Assembly (NCBI RefSeq): GCF_002197755.1
Contig: NZ_NHOT01000002.1
Coordinates: 372,001-436,000, forward strand
Direction of reading: 5' to 3'
DNA from: Pedobacter sp. AJM
GTDB lineage: Bacteria > Bacteroidota > Bacteroidia > Sphingobacteriales > Sphingobacteriaceae
Length of the DNA: 64,000 nt
A model generated the notes under the pieces. The model was not told the DNA's origin. It worked only from the letters and a program-made list of their open reading frames with translations, and searched no databases. Positions 1 through 10,355 of this stretch are shown piece after piece. Positions within the stretch are counted from its first letter, which is position 1; every line of letters begins with the position of its first letter. A program made the position numbers and the translations under genes.

Positions 1-237
1 GAGAAAAACTTCCCTGATAAGGAAATGACCTTACAGAAAGTGGTGGTAAATATGGAATCTCCGGTTTATGGACTGAGCATCCGGAATGCAGGAATAAGAG
101 AAAAAGCACAGGCATTAATTGTTGGCATTGAACGCGGATCAGAACGCATTTTAAACCCCTCATCAGACTTCACATTTGATAATGGGGATATCATCTGGAT
201 TGTAGGGAATAATAAGAAAATTAAAGAGGTGATATAG
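1..237 (+). CDS. C-terminal end of a cation:proton antiporter or other RCK_C/TrkA_C protein (5' partial)
   Basis: The reading frame is open from the first base of the window, so the start lies outside. About 78 residues remain. They form a compact alpha/beta module ending in a stretch that reads GDIIWIVGNNKKIKEV, which resembles the last strand and helix of RCK_C (TrkA_C) domains, where a small ligand controls a linked transporter. In Bacteroidetes such a tail commonly ends a KefB- or RosB-type monovalent cation:proton antiporter. The transport domain is not visible, so the substrate is unknown. It could equally be the tail of another RCK-linked transporter. Confidence 0.6.
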   Translation, partial: EKNFPDKEMTLQKVVVNMESPVYGLSIRNAGIREKAQALIVGIERGSERILNPSSDFTFDNGDIIWIVGNNKKIKEVI

Positions 238-327
238 GTAGTCCAGAGTTTTTAGTCAGTAGTCTGAAGTCTATATAACCTCCTGACTTCAGACTTATTT
301 TTATATCTTCGTGATAGAACCTAACCT

Positions 328-1362
328 ATGAAAGTTGATATAGAAAAAAGTGAGTTTCTTAATGAAATGATTGAGCAATGGCAAAACGATGGCTTAATTA
401 ACGAAGAAACAGGCTACAAACTTCGACAAAGCTATGAAGCTAAAAATTTCGACTGGTTAAGACTTGCCCAGTATGCCTTTTGGGTAGCATTGGCCTGTGG
501 TTTTATCGCTTTAGGATCGCTCTTAATTGATAACGCTATACTCAATTATCTTAAACGCGTTTACAATACTCCAAATATTGTTATTGCACTGGTATCTGCC
601 GGGATTGCCGGATGGCTTTATATATTGGGTTTCCGAAGGAAGAAAAAATTGCCTAATCTCAGATTTAGCAATGAGGCCATTGTATTTTCAGCCATTTTAC
701 TTACGGCGAATGCCATTGCCTATTTTGGCAAATCACTGGATAACGGTTCTGGAAATTTCACCATTCTGATATTAATTTCTGTATTTATTTACGGCGGACT
801 TGGTTACTTCTTCAACTCAAGATTGATCTGGATATTTGCATTAATATCTTTAGGTGCATGGTTTGGTACGGAGACAGGTTATCTCAGCCGCTGGAATTAT
901 TATTTCCTGGGTATGAATTACCCGCTCCGGTTTGTCGTTTTTGGAGCCGTTTTAACCGCTGGTTCCTTTATCATGAAGGCCTTACCTAAAACCAGGCAAT
1001 TTTTTCAAGTCACCTACATTGCAGGAATGGTTTATCTATTCATCTCATTATGGGCCTTATCGGTTTTTGGCAATTTCGCCAGTTTAGAAAAATGGTATGC
1101 AGTGCGACAGTTAAGTTTATTTTACTGGGCTCTAATTTCTGCGGCGGTCTGCGTACTCAGTACCTTATTTGGGTTAAAATACCGTGATGACATCGCAAGG
1201 GAATTTGGGATTACATTTTTGTTTATCAACCTCTATACCCGTTATTTTGAATATTTTTGGGATAGCTGGCACAAGGCGCTTTTCTTTTCGGTATTGGCCG
1301 CTTCATTTTGGCTGATCGGCAGAAAAGCAGAGAAAATATGGAATGTAGAATTTTTAAAGTAA
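328..1362 (+). CDS. DUF2157-like multi-pass membrane protein
   Basis: A 344-residue protein starting on ATG. A soluble N-terminus of about 45 residues, with a short motif reading INEETGYKL, is followed by roughly nine or ten hydrophobic segments separated by short basic loops. This layout (small cytoplasmic domain, then a long membrane part) matches DUF2157-type proteins, whose function is not established. No catalytic or transport signature is visible. It is a single gene between the antiporter fragment and a nuclease gene, with no obvious operon partner. Confidence 0.6.
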   Translation: MKVDIEKSEFLNEMIEQWQNDGLINEETGYKLRQSYEAKNFDWLRLAQYAFWVALACGFIALGSLLIDNAILNYLKRVYNTPNIVIALVSAGIAGWLYILGFRRKKKLPNLRFSNEAIVFSAILLTANAIAYFGKSLDNGSGNFTILILISVFIYGGLGYFFNSRLIWIFALISLGAWFGTETGYLSRWNYYFLGMNYPLRFVVFGAVLTAGSFIMKALPKTRQFFQVTYIAGMVYLFISLWALSVFGNFASLEKWYAVRQLSLFYWALISAAVCVLSTLFGLKYRDDIAREFGITFLFINLYTRYFEYFWDSWHKALFFSVLAASFWLIGRKAEKIWNVEFLK

Positions 1363-1407
1363 GTCTTTCTTTGTATTAATTTATTGAAAGATTTAGCCAG
1401 CTGTATT

Positions 1408-2397
1408 ATGAAAATCGACAATCAAAATTTGTACAAAAAGGTAATTGAACTACTCAACCAAGCCAGACAAAGCATAGTACAAACTATTAACAATACAATG
1501 GCCATGACCTACTTCGAAATTGGTAAAATGATTGTAGAAGAAGAGCAGCATGGTAAAGAAAAATCTGAATATGGAAAACAAGTTTTAAAGGAACTTTCAG
1601 AAAAGTTAGTCAATGAATTTGGCAAGGGCTTTTCGGAAACTAATTTAAAGCAAATGCGGCAATTTTATATCAATTATTCAATTCGTCAGACGGTGTCTGA
1701 CCAATTCAAACTTACCTGGTCTCACTATCTTAAACTCATGAGGATAGCTGATTTGAATGAGCGTAATTTTTACGAAATAGAAGCCATAAAAAATAATTGG
1801 AGCTTACGAGAATTACAACGCCAATATGATTCTGCATTATATACGCGTTTAGCCTTAAGTAAGAATAAGAAAGAAGTGATTTCTCTTGGACAAAAAGGTC
1901 AGATCATTGAGAAAAACAAAGATTTAATAAAAGACCCTTATATTTTAGAATTTTTAGGCCTGCCAGATAAAAGTTTCTACTCTGAAAGCGATTTAGAGCA
2001 AAAACTGATTGATAAATTAGAACACTTTCTATTAGAGTTAGGTAATGGTTTTACCTTTGTAGCCCGCCAAAAAAGAATAACCTTTGGTGAACGTCACTTC
2101 AAAGTAGATTTGGTTTTTTATAATAGGATACTTAAGTGCTTCGTATTAATAGACTTAAAAATTGGCGAATTGAAGCATCAGGATATAGGCCAGATGCAGA
2201 TGTATGTAAACTATTTTGATAGGGAAGTAAAACTTGATGATGAAAACAAAACTATTGGAATTATTCTTTGCCAGGATAAAAGCGAATCTGTAGTCAGATA
2301 TACGTTACCAGAGAATAATGAGCAAATTTTTGCCAGTAAATACCTTACCGTATTGCCTAGTGAAAAAGATTTTATCCAAATCATAGAAAACCAATAA
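1408..2397 (+). CDS. DUF1016/YhcG-type PD-(D/E)XK nuclease domain protein
   Basis: A 329-residue protein. An upstream in-frame TTG at 1384 would add eight residues, but ATG at 1408 begins the conserved part. The N-terminal half is helical and carries motifs typical of DUF1016_N (FEIGKMIVEEEQ, then GFSETNLKQMRQFY). The C-terminal half, from about residue 160, has the nuclease core with VDLVFYNR followed by FVLIDLKIGEL, which supply the D and (D/E)xK residues of the PD-(D/E)XK fold. Members of this family are often found with restriction or mobile elements but are also isolated in chromosomes. It stands alone here, so no target or partner can be named. Confidence 0.85.
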   Translation: MKIDNQNLYKKVIELLNQARQSIVQTINNTMAMTYFEIGKMIVEEEQHGKEKSEYGKQVLKELSEKLVNEFGKGFSETNLKQMRQFYINYSIRQTVSDQFKLTWSHYLKLMRIADLNERNFYEIEAIKNNWSLRELQRQYDSALYTRLALSKNKKEVISLGQKGQIIEKNKDLIKDPYILEFLGLPDKSFYSESDLEQKLIDKLEHFLLELGNGFTFVARQKRITFGERHFKVDLVFYNRILKCFVLIDLKIGELKHQDIGQMQMYVNYFDREVKLDDENKTIGIILCQDKSESVVRYTLPENNEQIFASKYLTVLPSEKDFIQIIENQ

Positions 2398-2429
2398 AAG
2401 TAACAACTAGCTTAATAGCATTATAATGC

Positions 2430-3083
2430 CTACAATAAAATAATCAATTGCTTCACTACTAAATAAGCTGCCAGCACATACAAAAATATGGCAATAGATT
2501 TATTGATAATCAGGCTGCTCAACGCAAATTTCTCCTGAATAAAAGTGGCAAAATGAGCATATACATATAAAGCTCCCGCAGAGCCAAAGCCTGATCCGAT
2601 AGCAAAGACAATTAATGATAAATAATCCGTTTTAATCCATTCATGCAGGATGACATAATTACCAAAAAATAGCCAAAAAGGGATCTGAACCGGATTTAAT
2701 ACCCCTAATATTAAGCCATACAGTACACTCCCACTTCGCTTATCATCTTTTTTACTACTGGTTTTCGGAACTTTTTTACGATTTACCCAAGTGATGGTTC
2801 CCATGACAATAAACATGAGAATCATGAAACAATCAACCAGTGTTCCCAACCGCACTTCACTTACCGCCTCATTGGGATTGATATCACTCATCGCCCAACG
2901 GGCAAAACGCATCATCCCGAAAGTAAAAAATACTTCTACACAGGAAAATGAGAAGATAAAGTACCATACCTGCCGCATGCCTTTATTAATAGTCAGCTGT
3001 GCAACCGTCAAATTAATGTTACCAGGGGGAATATAACCCATGGCGTTGAGGAGGATGCCTATAATAAAGGTTAGAAAAAGCAT
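2430..3083 (-). CDS. LysE family exporter-like membrane protein
   Basis: A 217-residue inner-membrane protein with about six hydrophobic segments. The opening GILLNAMGYIPPGNINLTVAQ has the PPGN-type loop after the first helix seen in LysE/RhtB amino-acid exporters, and GLILGVLNPVQIPFW is the conserved asparagine-proline segment near the middle. It lies eight bases downstream of uvrA on the same strand and so is probably co-transcribed with it. The substrate cannot be told from sequence. The link with uvrA is positional only. Confidence 0.7.
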   Translation of the reverse strand: MLFLTFIIGILLNAMGYIPPGNINLTVAQLTINKGMRQVWYFIFSFSCVEVFFTFGMMRFARWAMSDINPNEAVSEVRLGTLVDCFMILMFIVMGTITWVNRKKVPKTSSKKDDKRSGSVLYGLILGVLNPVQIPFWLFFGNYVILHEWIKTDYLSLIVFAIGSGFGSAGALYVYAHFATFIQEKFALSSLIINKSIAIFLYVLAAYLVVKQLIILL

Positions 3084-3091
3084 TGCCGAAA

Positions 3092-5905
3092 TTATGGATT
3101 TAAATTTAAATGCGATGCTAAATATTTACCTGTGTAAGAACTTTTCTCTTTTACCAAGTCTTCAGGTATACCTTCGAATACTAATTTTCCACCGCCATCA
3201 CCACCTTCCGGACCAATATCAATCACCCAATCAGCACATTTGATCATATCCATATTGTGCTCAATAACCAATATTGTATTACCTTGTTCTATTAATGTAT
3301 TCAGTGCCTTCAATAATTTTTTGATATCGTGAAAATGCAATCCGGTAGTTGGCTCATCAAAAATAAATAATGTTTTATTGGCATTATTCCCCTTAATTAA
3401 AAATGAGGCCAGCTTAATCCGCTGCGCTTCTCCACCTGATAAGGTGTTTGAAGACTGCCCTAAATGCACATAGCCTAAACCCACATCTACCAGTGGATTT
3501 AATTTATTTAATATCTTCTGTTCATCTTTAAAGAAATCAACGGCCTCATCAATGGTCATATCCAGGATTTCAGAAACATTTTTTTCTTTATAGGTTACAT
3601 CTAAAACTTGTTGCTTAAACCGCTTTCCGCCGCAAGCCTCGCAAGGCAAATAAATATCCGCCATGAACTGCATTTCGATTTTAACTTCACCCTCACCCTG
3701 ACAAACATCACAACGGCCACCTTCTACATTAAAAGAAAATGCAGCCGGTTTTAGTCCTGCCGCTTTGGCTGCAGCCTGTCCTGAAAATAACGCACGAACA
3801 TCATCCCAGGCCTTCACGTAAGTAACCGGATTGGAACGGCTTGATCGACCTATTGGATTTTGATCTACCATTTCTACAGCACTGACCAAATCTACGTTCC
3901 CAAAAATCCCATCGTATGCACCTGTTTGCTCACCTGCATAATTACCGATGGCCTTTTGTAAGGCCGGATAAAGTATTTTTTTCACCAAACTGGTTTTACC
4001 AGATCCTGAAACACCACTTACGGCAGTGAAAACACCAAGCGGGAATTTAACATCAATGTTCTGTAGATTATTTTCTCTGGCACCTTTAATCAGGATGTGA
4101 TCCTTCCACTTACGACGCTTCTGCGGAATGGCAATTTTTTCAATTCCTGCCAGGTAGCGGCCGGTTAAACTGTTCTGATCTTTTAGAATTTCTTCATAAT
4201 TGCCACTGAAAACCAGGTTCCCCCCATGCGTACCAGCTTCAGGACCAATATCAATGATGTAATCGGCAGCACGCATCATCTCCTCTTCATGCTCTACAAC
4301 AATTACGGTATTCCCAACATTTCTTAGTGAAATTAAAACTTCAATAAGTTTGTTGGTATCTCGCGGATGCAGACCGATACTGGGTTCATCCAGAACGTAA
4401 ATCGAGCCTACCAAACTGCTTCCTAAAGAAGTTGCCAGGTTAATCCTTTGCGACTCACCACCAGATAAGGTATTTGATAAACGATTAAGCGTCAGATAAC
4501 CTAAACCTACATTATTTAAATAGAGGAAACGATTATCAATCTCTGCCAGTAAACGTTTGGCAATTTTCGCATCATTTGCACTTAACTTCAGGTCATTGAA
4601 AAATACCAGTGCTTTTGACAAGGGCATCAGCACGATATCGATAATGGACTTTTCAGCAATTTTTACATAAGAAGCATCTTTACGCAAACGCGATCCTTTA
4701 CAATCCGGACAGGTGGTTTTGCCACGGTAACGGGATAACATTACCCGATATTGGATTTTATACGTTTGCTCTTCCAGTTCCTTAAAAAAAGCATCAAGTC
4801 CTGAAAAGTGTTTATTTCCCGTCCACAACAAGCGTTGTTCTTTGGCCGTTAACTGGCTGTAAGCCCGGTGAATCGGAAATTCAAATTTTGGTGCAGCCTT
4901 AATGAAATTCTGCAGCCAGATACTCATTTTTTCACCACGCCATGGCGCAATGGCATTATCATAAATACTTTTACTCTTATCAGGTATCACTAAATCTTCA
5001 TCAATACCAATTACATTTCCATAGCCTTCGCAACGTTTGCAAGCACCATATGGATTATTGAAAGAGAAAAAGTTTGGCGTTGGTTCTTCAAAGCGAATTC
5101 CATCCAGTTCAAAACGATCGCTAAAATGTTTGGTTTTTCCTTCAGCCTCTACATAACAATCGCCTTTACCTTCAAAGAAAGCCGTTTGTACGGAATCAGC
5201 CAGCCGGCTTAAAGTTTCTTCTTCCTGATTGGTAACCAGGCGATCAATCAGGATCTGTACCGTTTTATCGTCAGTCAATTCTGCATCCTTAAAGTCTGGA
5301 TCATCCAGCACCGATTCAATTTTTAATATTTTATGATTAATCAATACCCTTAAAAATCCCTTTTGCAATAAAATGGCAAGTTCTTCTTTAATGGTCCTGT
5401 TGTTATGTGGATAAAGCGGACAAAATATAGTAACGGTAGTATCCTCGGGCAGCGCACCCACATAATCAACAACCGTACTTACAGAATCTTTTTTTACCTC
5501 CTTCCCGGATACCGGGGAGATGGTTTTTCCGATACGGGAAAACAATAACTTCAAATAATCATAAATTTCGGTAGATGTGCCTACCGTTGAACGGGGATTA
5601 GAGGTTATTACCTTTTGTTCGATGGCAATGGCAGGCGCAATTCCTTTAATGTAATCTACATCAGGTTTATTCATCCTACCCATAAACTGACGGGCGTAAG
5701 AAGACAGACTTTCGACGTAGCGACGTTGTCCTTCAGCATATAAAGTATCAAATGCAAGCGAAGATTTTCCCGAACCCGACATTCCCGTAACCACCACCAA
5801 TTTATTTTTCGGAATAGCAACATCGATATTTTTAAGGTTGTGCACACGGGCACCTTTTATGATTATATTTTTATGCGGATCTTTTTCGGCCTCTTTTTTG
5901 CTCAT
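3092..5905 (-). CDS. uvrA: Excinuclease ABC subunit A
   Basis: A 937-residue housekeeping UvrA, the damage-recognition ATPase of nucleotide excision repair that loads UvrB. It has the full family layout: Walker [10 protein letters not shown] near residue 40, a UvrB-binding insertion of well over 100 residues after KLLFSRIG, zinc motifs [26 protein letters not shown] and CEACGGKR, two LSGGE signatures, and a second Walker [10 protein letters not shown] near residue 640. It starts on ATG and is followed after eight bases by the LysE-like gene. A second, shorter UvrA is encoded at 48999-51542, and only this copy has the UvrB-binding region. Confidence 0.98.
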   Translation of the reverse strand: MSKKEAEKDPHKNIIIKGARVHNLKNIDVAIPKNKLVVVTGMSGSGKSSLAFDTLYAEGQRRYVESLSSYARQFMGRMNKPDVDYIKGIAPAIAIEQKVITSNPRSTVGTSTEIYDYLKLLFSRIGKTISPVSGKEVKKDSVSTVVDYVGALPEDTTVTIFCPLYPHNNRTIKEELAILLQKGFLRVLINHKILKIESVLDDPDFKDAELTDDKTVQILIDRLVTNQEEETLSRLADSVQTAFFEGKGDCYVEAEGKTKHFSDRFELDGIRFEEPTPNFFSFNNPYGACKRCEGYGNVIGIDEDLVIPDKSKSIYDNAIAPWRGEKMSIWLQNFIKAAPKFEFPIHRAYSQLTAKEQRLLWTGNKHFSGLDAFFKELEEQTYKIQYRVMLSRYRGKTTCPDCKGSRLRKDASYVKIAEKSIIDIVLMPLSKALVFFNDLKLSANDAKIAKRLLAEIDNRFLYLNNVGLGYLTLNRLSNTLSGGESQRINLATSLGSSLVGSIYVLDEPSIGLHPRDTNKLIEVLISLRNVGNTVIVVEHEEEMMRAADYIIDIGPEAGTHGGNLVFSGNYEEILKDQNSLTGRYLAGIEKIAIPQKRRKWKDHILIKGARENNLQNIDVKFPLGVFTAVSGVSGSGKTSLVKKILYPALQKAIGNYAGEQTGAYDGIFGNVDLVSAVEMVDQNPIGRSSRSNPVTYVKAWDDVRALFSGQAAAKAAGLKPAAFSFNVEGGRCDVCQGEGEVKIEMQFMADIYLPCEACGGKRFKQQVLDVTYKEKNVSEILDMTIDEAVDFFKDEQKILNKLNPLVDVGLGYVHLGQSSNTLSGGEAQRIKLASFLIKGNNANKTLFIFDEPTTGLHFHDIKKLLKALNTLIEQGNTILVIEHNMDMIKCADWVIDIGPEGGDGGGKLVFEGIPEDLVKEKSSYTGKYLASHLNLNP

Positions 5906-5963
5906 GTATGGTTAAGAATATATAATGAAAACCCCAGAAAGTAATTAGGGTTTTAAGATGATA

Positions 5964-5971
5964 CAAAAATA
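5964..5971 (-). promoter_or_regulatory. Candidate -7 box for uvrA
   Basis: Reading the minus strand gives TATTTTTG, which fits the Bacteroidetes -7 consensus TAnnTTTG, about 58 bases before the uvrA start. No TTG is seen at the expected -33 spacing. The leader between box and start contains a seven-base-pair AAAACCC/GGGTTTT hairpin (5928-5954). Confidence 0.35.
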
Positions 5972-6165
5972 GGGTACTGAGATGGTTAATTTATTTTTTA
6001 ACATTTTATTTTTTGCATTTTGGTAAAAAATAACTTTCTTTGAACATTAACGACCTCAGAACCAAACTAACTCAATCAAAAAAAACATAGGAGATCAGCT
6101 ATAGAAATTAAACATCTACAAATTAATTTTTAGCAAACAGTACGGGATTTAGTGTAGGTAAACCT

Positions 6166-6750
6166 ATGAATTTACAATCATATAACGATCAGGACCTTGT
6201 AAAGGTATATATTGCCGGAGACGAGAATGGATTGCAGGAACTTTTACGAAGACATAAAAGCAAGATTTATACATCCATTTATTTATTGGTTAAAGACCAA
6301 TATCTGGCGGAAGATATTTTTCAGGATGCTTTTATTAAGGTGATCAATACCCTTCGATCAGGAAGATATAACGAAGAAGGTAAGTTTTTACCATGGGTAA
6401 TGCGTATTGCGCATAACCTTGTCATTGATTATTTCAGAAAAGAAAAACGAACACCCATTATCACCAGTGCTGATGGAATGGATGTATTCAATATGCTACA
6501 CTTTTATGATGAGAGTGCAGAAGAAAAAATGCTTCGCGATCAAACCCATAAAGATTTAAAAGCCATGATTCATTTGTTGCCTGATGAACAGAAAGAAGTA
6601 TTGTTAATGCGCCATTACGCCGATTTAAGTTTCAAGGAAATTGCTGATTTGACTGACGTGAGCATTAATACCGCTTTAGGCCGTATGCGCTATGCACTAA
6701 GCAATCTTCGGAAAATGCTTAAAACAAAGGAAATGACATACAAGGGGTAG
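6166..6750 (+). CDS. ECF-type RNA polymerase sigma factor (sigma-70 family)
   Basis: A 194-residue protein with sigma region 2 (AEDIFQDAFIKVI, then WVMRIAHNLVIDYFRK) and sigma region 4 near the C-terminus (LPDEQKEVLLMRHYADLSFK and a helix-turn-helix reading EIADLTDVSINTALGRMR). It has no region 3 and no fused sensor domain, the usual ECF layout. No anti-sigma gene is adjacent, and the next gene downstream is a small soluble protein. The first 260 bases after uvrA form a long divergent leader. The regulon is unknown. Confidence 0.95.
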   Translation: MNLQSYNDQDLVKVYIAGDENGLQELLRRHKSKIYTSIYLLVKDQYLAEDIFQDAFIKVINTLRSGRYNEEGKFLPWVMRIAHNLVIDYFRKEKRTPIITSADGMDVFNMLHFYDESAEEKMLRDQTHKDLKAMIHLLPDEQKEVLLMRHYADLSFKEIADLTDVSINTALGRMRYALSNLRKMLKTKEMTYKG

Positions 6751-6836
6751 CATAAAAGTTACAGAAATTATTCCGGGGTTTAAAATAAAGTATCTGAAGT
6801 ACCGTTAAGTTTATAAACTTATCACATTCAGTGCTT

Positions 6837-7031
6837 ATGACAAAAACCTCTACATCAAACTCAAGTGTAAATTCACCAATTCAAAACATGTTTCAGCCAA
6901 AAACTGACATAGAATCTGACACAGAGATCGACTTATTTTATGATCAAATAAAAGGTAAGTTAGATCGGTTAGCTAAAGATCCTCAGGATGAAACCATCAG
7001 GAAGATTTTAGCCTACAGCAGAAAAAAATAA
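6837..7031 (+). CDS. Small conserved-looking hypothetical protein after the sigma factor
   Basis: A 64-residue acidic, soluble protein. ATG at 6837 is preferred over an in-frame GTG six bases earlier. The N-terminal half is serine/threonine-rich and unordered, and the C-terminal half is charged and helical (DLFYDQIKGKLDRLAKDP). It lies 86 bases after the sigma gene and ends just before a strong terminator, so the two are probably one transcription unit. No family is recognised. A role as a small partner of the sigma factor is possible but only from position. Confidence 0.6.
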   Translation: MTKTSTSNSSVNSPIQNMFQPKTDIESDTEIDLFYDQIKGKLDRLAKDPQDETIRKILAYSRKK

Positions 7032-7050
7032 GAATTTACAAGAGCTAAGG

Positions 7051-7088
7051 AAGGCTGTTCTACAGGTGTAGGGCAGCCTTTTTTTTGC
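7051..7088 (+). terminator. Rho-independent terminator after the sigma-factor unit
   Basis: Arms of 13 bases beginning AAGGCTG and ending CAGCCTT pair around an AGGT loop, with two G-U pairs, and are followed by a run of T. It closes the 6166-7031 transcription unit. Confidence 0.9.
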
Positions 7089-7165
7089 TTTTTGGTTGAG
7101 CTAACATTTTAATTATAGAAAATTCTCAACCCATCTTCCTTTTTAAGATGTCCCGATTTTTACAA

Positions 7166-7192
7166 TTGGAAAAACAAAAACCCATACCTTTG
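7166..7192 (+). promoter_or_regulatory. Promoter of the MFS gene, which also decides its start
   Basis: TTG at 7166-7168 and TACCTTTG at 7185-7192 are 16 bases apart, close to the Bacteroidetes -33/-7 pattern. Transcription would begin near 7198. An in-frame ATG at 7148 lies upstream of the promoter, so the protein must start at ATG 7220. Confidence 0.7.
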
Positions 7193-7219
7193 CATAGTGT
7201 AATTTTAACACTAAGAGCA

Positions 7220-8407
7220 ATGAATAAAAATCTTCTTCCGCTTACTTTGGGTGGTTTAGGCATCGGAATTACAGAATTTGTAATGATGGGATTACTCCCT
7301 GATATAGCTAAGGGTTTAACGGTATCAATTCCAAAAGCCGGACACCTGATTTCTGCTTACGCATTGGGTGTGGTAATTGGTGCACCTTTGTTAATCATCA
7401 TTGCCGGGAAATATCCACCTAAAAAGATACTAATCGCCTTGATGGTCATGTTTACAGCATTTAATGCTTTTTCTGCGTTTGCACCTACATTTAATACCTT
7501 ATTTATTGCCAGGTTACTTTCTGGCTTACCGCATGGTGCCTTTTTTGGTGTAGGTTCAGTAGTCGCCAGCCGCATTGCACAAAAAGGAAAAGAAGCACAA
7601 GCCGTTTCGATGATGTTTATGGGTTTAACCATTGCGAATATAATTGGCGTTCCGCTAGGTACATATATTGGGCATAATTTCTCCTGGAGGATCTCTTTTG
7701 CGGTAGTGGTAGCTGTTGGATTAATTACTTTGTTGAGTCTTAAATTATGGTTACCTGCTTTAGAGGCGGCTAAAAACCGTGATCTGAAAGCTGAACTTGG
7801 CTTCTTCAAAAAGAAAGAAGCCTGGATTATTATTTTAATGATCTCCATCGGTACCGGTGGTTTGTTTACCTGGTACAGTTACATTGCACCACTAATGACA
7901 GAGGTTGCCGGTTTTTCGCCAGGAGCAGTTACCTATATCCTGATGCTGGCAGGCTTAGGCATGATGGCCGGAAATTTTATTGGTGGCTTACTGGCGGATA
8001 AATACTCACCAGCCAAAGCATCGGCCGTATTGTTGCTGGCCATGATGGTTGCCCTAACCATTGTACATTTTGTTTCTGCAAACCAGGTGCTGGCGCTGGT
8101 GATGACCTTTATTACAGGTGCCGTGGCTTTTTCCCTGGCCGCCCCCATTCAAATGCTCATGATCCAGTCGGCCAAAGGCTCAGAAATGCTGGCAGCATCT
8201 GCCAGCCAGGCCAGTTTTAATATTGGCAATGCATTAGGCGCATTTTTCGGCGGACTTCCGCTGGTTTATGGTTTCGACTACACCTCACCTGCTTATGTTG
8301 GTGCAGCGATGGCTTTAATTGGCGCTTTCTTTGCCTTCTGGTTGATTAAAAGCAAATCAAATAATAACATTGCCGAACCCAAACAAAAATATGCCGTGAT
8401 GCATTAA
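7220..8407 (+). CDS. MFS efflux transporter, AraJ/DHA1-like
   Basis: A 395-residue inner-membrane protein with twelve hydrophobic segments. The first helix reads GGLGIGITEFVMMGLLPDIA, the standard opening of AraJ/YdhP/PbuE-type drug:H+ antiporter-1 transporters. A motif-A-like loop, GKYPPKKILI, follows the second helix, and GAFFGVGSVVASRIA fits motif C-like positions. A longer frame from ATG 7148 would add 24 residues of non-membrane sequence that overlap the promoter, so ATG 7220 is chosen. The substrate is not predictable. It is a single gene. Confidence 0.85.
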   Translation: MNKNLLPLTLGGLGIGITEFVMMGLLPDIAKGLTVSIPKAGHLISAYALGVVIGAPLLIIIAGKYPPKKILIALMVMFTAFNAFSAFAPTFNTLFIARLLSGLPHGAFFGVGSVVASRIAQKGKEAQAVSMMFMGLTIANIIGVPLGTYIGHNFSWRISFAVVVAVGLITLLSLKLWLPALEAAKNRDLKAELGFFKKKEAWIIILMISIGTGGLFTWYSYIAPLMTEVAGFSPGAVTYILMLAGLGMMAGNFIGGLLADKYSPAKASAVLLLAMMVALTIVHFVSANQVLALVMTFITGAVAFSLAAPIQMLMIQSAKGSEMLAASASQASFNIGNALGAFFGGLPLVYGFDYTSPAYVGAAMALIGAFFAFWLIKSKSNNNIAEPKQKYAVMH

Positions 8408-8467
8408 TTATTGTAATGGATAGCCAACATTAATGGCTTATCAGCAATTTGCTTATTATATTTGTCC

Positions 8468-9142
8468 ATGCTTAAAAAAGAACGTTATAAACTTTTTGTA
8501 GAACATTTTTCGGCTAAGCAGCCTGATGCGGAAACAGAGTTACATTATCATAATCCTTATCAGCTGCTGGTTGCAGTAATTCTTTCGGCACAATGTACTG
8601 ATAAACGGGTGAACATGGTTACGCCAGCCCTATTTCAGCGTTTTCCGAATGCAAAGGCCTTAGCTGAAGTCACTCCGGATATTGTGTTTGATTATATTAA
8701 AAGTATCAGCTATCCGAATAACAAGGCTAAACACCTGGTCGGAATGGCGAATATCCTGGTGAATGAATTTAATGATGTTGTTCCTTCAGGAATTGATGAT
8801 TTACAAAAAATGCCGGGTGTGGGTCGGAAAACGGCAAACGTCATTGCTTCAGTGATTTATAATGCACCAGCGATGGCTGTGGATACACATGTATTTCGTG
8901 TAGCAAACCGTTTAGGTTTAACCAATGGCAAAACACCATTGGCAGTTGAAAAAGATTTGGTTAAAAATCTGCCTGAACAGGATATTCACATTGCGCATCA
9001 TTGGCTGATTTTACATGGCCGATATGTTTGTTTAGCTAGAAATCCGAAATGCAAAGTGTGTGAGATTACATATATGTGCCGCTATTTTGAAAGATTAACC
9101 GCACAAACAGAACGTGATCAACTAAAAATGAAAATAATTTAA
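8468..9142 (+). CDS. nth: Endonuclease III
   Basis: A 224-residue bifunctional DNA glycosylase/AP lyase that removes oxidised pyrimidines in base-excision repair. The helix-hairpin-helix MPGVGRKTANVI carries the catalytic lysine at about residue 121, and the aspartate of AVDTHVFRV is at about 139, matching E. coli Lys120 and Asp138. The C-terminus has the 4Fe-4S motif C-x6-C-x2-C-x5-C (residues 188-204). ATG at 8468 is preferred to an in-frame TTG six bases earlier. It lies upstream of recA, separated by 123 bases, so a small repair neighbourhood is present but not clearly an operon. Confidence 0.97.
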   Translation: MLKKERYKLFVEHFSAKQPDAETELHYHNPYQLLVAVILSAQCTDKRVNMVTPALFQRFPNAKALAEVTPDIVFDYIKSISYPNNKAKHLVGMANILVNEFNDVVPSGIDDLQKMPGVGRKTANVIASVIYNAPAMAVDTHVFRVANRLGLTNGKTPLAVEKDLVKNLPEQDIHIAHHWLILHGRYVCLARNPKCKVCEITYMCRYFERLTAQTERDQLKMKII

Positions 9143-9265
9143 TTTTACTATTGACATTAGCTAAAAAACAATTAACTTAGCTAAATATTTTAGCATTACA
9201 AATTATTAACATCAGTATATTTAGCCGACAATTCAATTATATTTACGGAATCAAATCTTAAAAAA

Positions 9266-10279
9266 ATGGCAAGCGCAAATCCAGATAAATTAAAAGCATT
9301 ACAGTTAACCCTAGATAAATTAGAAAAATCTTACGGTAAAGGAACCATCATGAAACTTGGCGATACCGCTATTGAACCTATTGATTTTATTTCTACAGGT
9401 TCCATTAGTTTAGATATTGCTCTGGGCATTGGTGGTATTCCAAAAGGAAGGGTTATTGAAATTTATGGACCGGAATCTTCTGGTAAGACAACTCTGGCTA
9501 CACACATTATTGCAGAAGCACAAAAAAAAGGTGGTATCGCTGCATTTATTGATGCGGAACATGCCTTTGATCAGTTTTATGCCAAAAAATTGGGTGTTGA
9601 TACTGATAACCTGTTAATTTCTCAACCGGATAACGGTGAACAGGCATTGGAAATTGCTGATAACTTAATCCGCTCCGGTGCCATTGATGTTATTGTGATT
9701 GACTCTGTTGCAGCATTGGTTCCTAAAAGTGAGATTGAAGGCGAAATGGGCGACAGTAAAATGGGTTTACATGCCCGTTTAATGAGTCAGGCACTTCGTA
9801 AATTAACCGGAACCATTTCGAAAACCGGATGCTGCTGTATTTTCATCAACCAGTTACGAGATAAAATTGGGGTGATGTTCGGTAATCCGGAAACGACAAC
9901 GGGTGGTAACGCATTAAAATTCTATGCTTCGGTACGTTTAGATATTCGTAGGATCTCTCAAATTAAAGATTCTGATGAGGTTTCCGGTAACCGTGTTAAG
10001 GTTAAGATTGTTAAAAATAAAGTGGCTCCGCCGTTCCGGATTGCAGAATTCGATGTAATGTTTGGGGAAGGAATTTCTAAAAATGGTGAGATTGTAGATT
10101 TAGGTGTTGATTTCGGCATTATCAAAAAGGCAGGCTCATGGTATTCTTACGGAGATACCAAATTGGGTCAGGGTAGAGATGCCGTAAAACAATTATTAAG
10201 CGATAATCCTGAACTGGCTGAAGAACTGGAAGTAAAAATTAAAGCTGAAGTAACAGGTGAACACTTGCAAGAGAAATAA
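9266..10279 (+). CDS. recA: Recombinase RecA
   Basis: A 337-residue RecA, the strand-exchange ATPase of homologous recombination and co-protease for LexA-type repressors. Walker A is GPESSGKTT (about residues 68-76), Walker B lies in [12 protein letters not shown], and the L2 region with [27 protein letters not shown] is split by conserved residues as usual. Length and order are normal. It ends before a strong two-way terminator shared with the convergent TonB receptor gene. No SOS box was identified in the upstream 123 bases. Confidence 0.99.
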   Translation: MASANPDKLKALQLTLDKLEKSYGKGTIMKLGDTAIEPIDFISTGSISLDIALGIGGIPKGRVIEIYGPESSGKTTLATHIIAEAQKKGGIAAFIDAEHAFDQFYAKKLGVDTDNLLISQPDNGEQALEIADNLIRSGAIDVIVIDSVAALVPKSEIEGEMGDSKMGLHARLMSQALRKLTGTISKTGCCCIFINQLRDKIGVMFGNPETTTGGNALKFYASVRLDIRRISQIKDSDEVSGNRVKVKIVKNKVAPPFRIAEFDVMFGEGISKNGEIVDLGVDFGIIKKAGSWYSYGDTKLGQGRDAVKQLLSDNPELAEELEVKIKAEVTGEHLQEK

Positions 10280-10298
10280 TTAAAGTACTTTCATACAT

Positions 10299-10336
10299 AA
10301 AAAAGCGTCCCGATGTAAAACCCGGGACGCTTTTTT
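10299..10336. terminator. Bidirectional terminator between recA and the TonB receptor
   Basis: A perfect 14-base-pair stem (six A, then GCGTCCCG, paired with CGGGACGC, then six T) around a ten-base loop. The A and T tracts make it a Rho-independent terminator on both strands, serving the two convergent genes. Confidence 0.92.
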
Positions 10337-10355
10337 GCTTTCATTAACCTGGCAT

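Noticed and set aside
8457..8464. TATATTTG as a promoter for nth.
   Set aside because: It ends three bases before the start codon, and no -33 element is at a workable distance, so the transcript would begin inside the gene.
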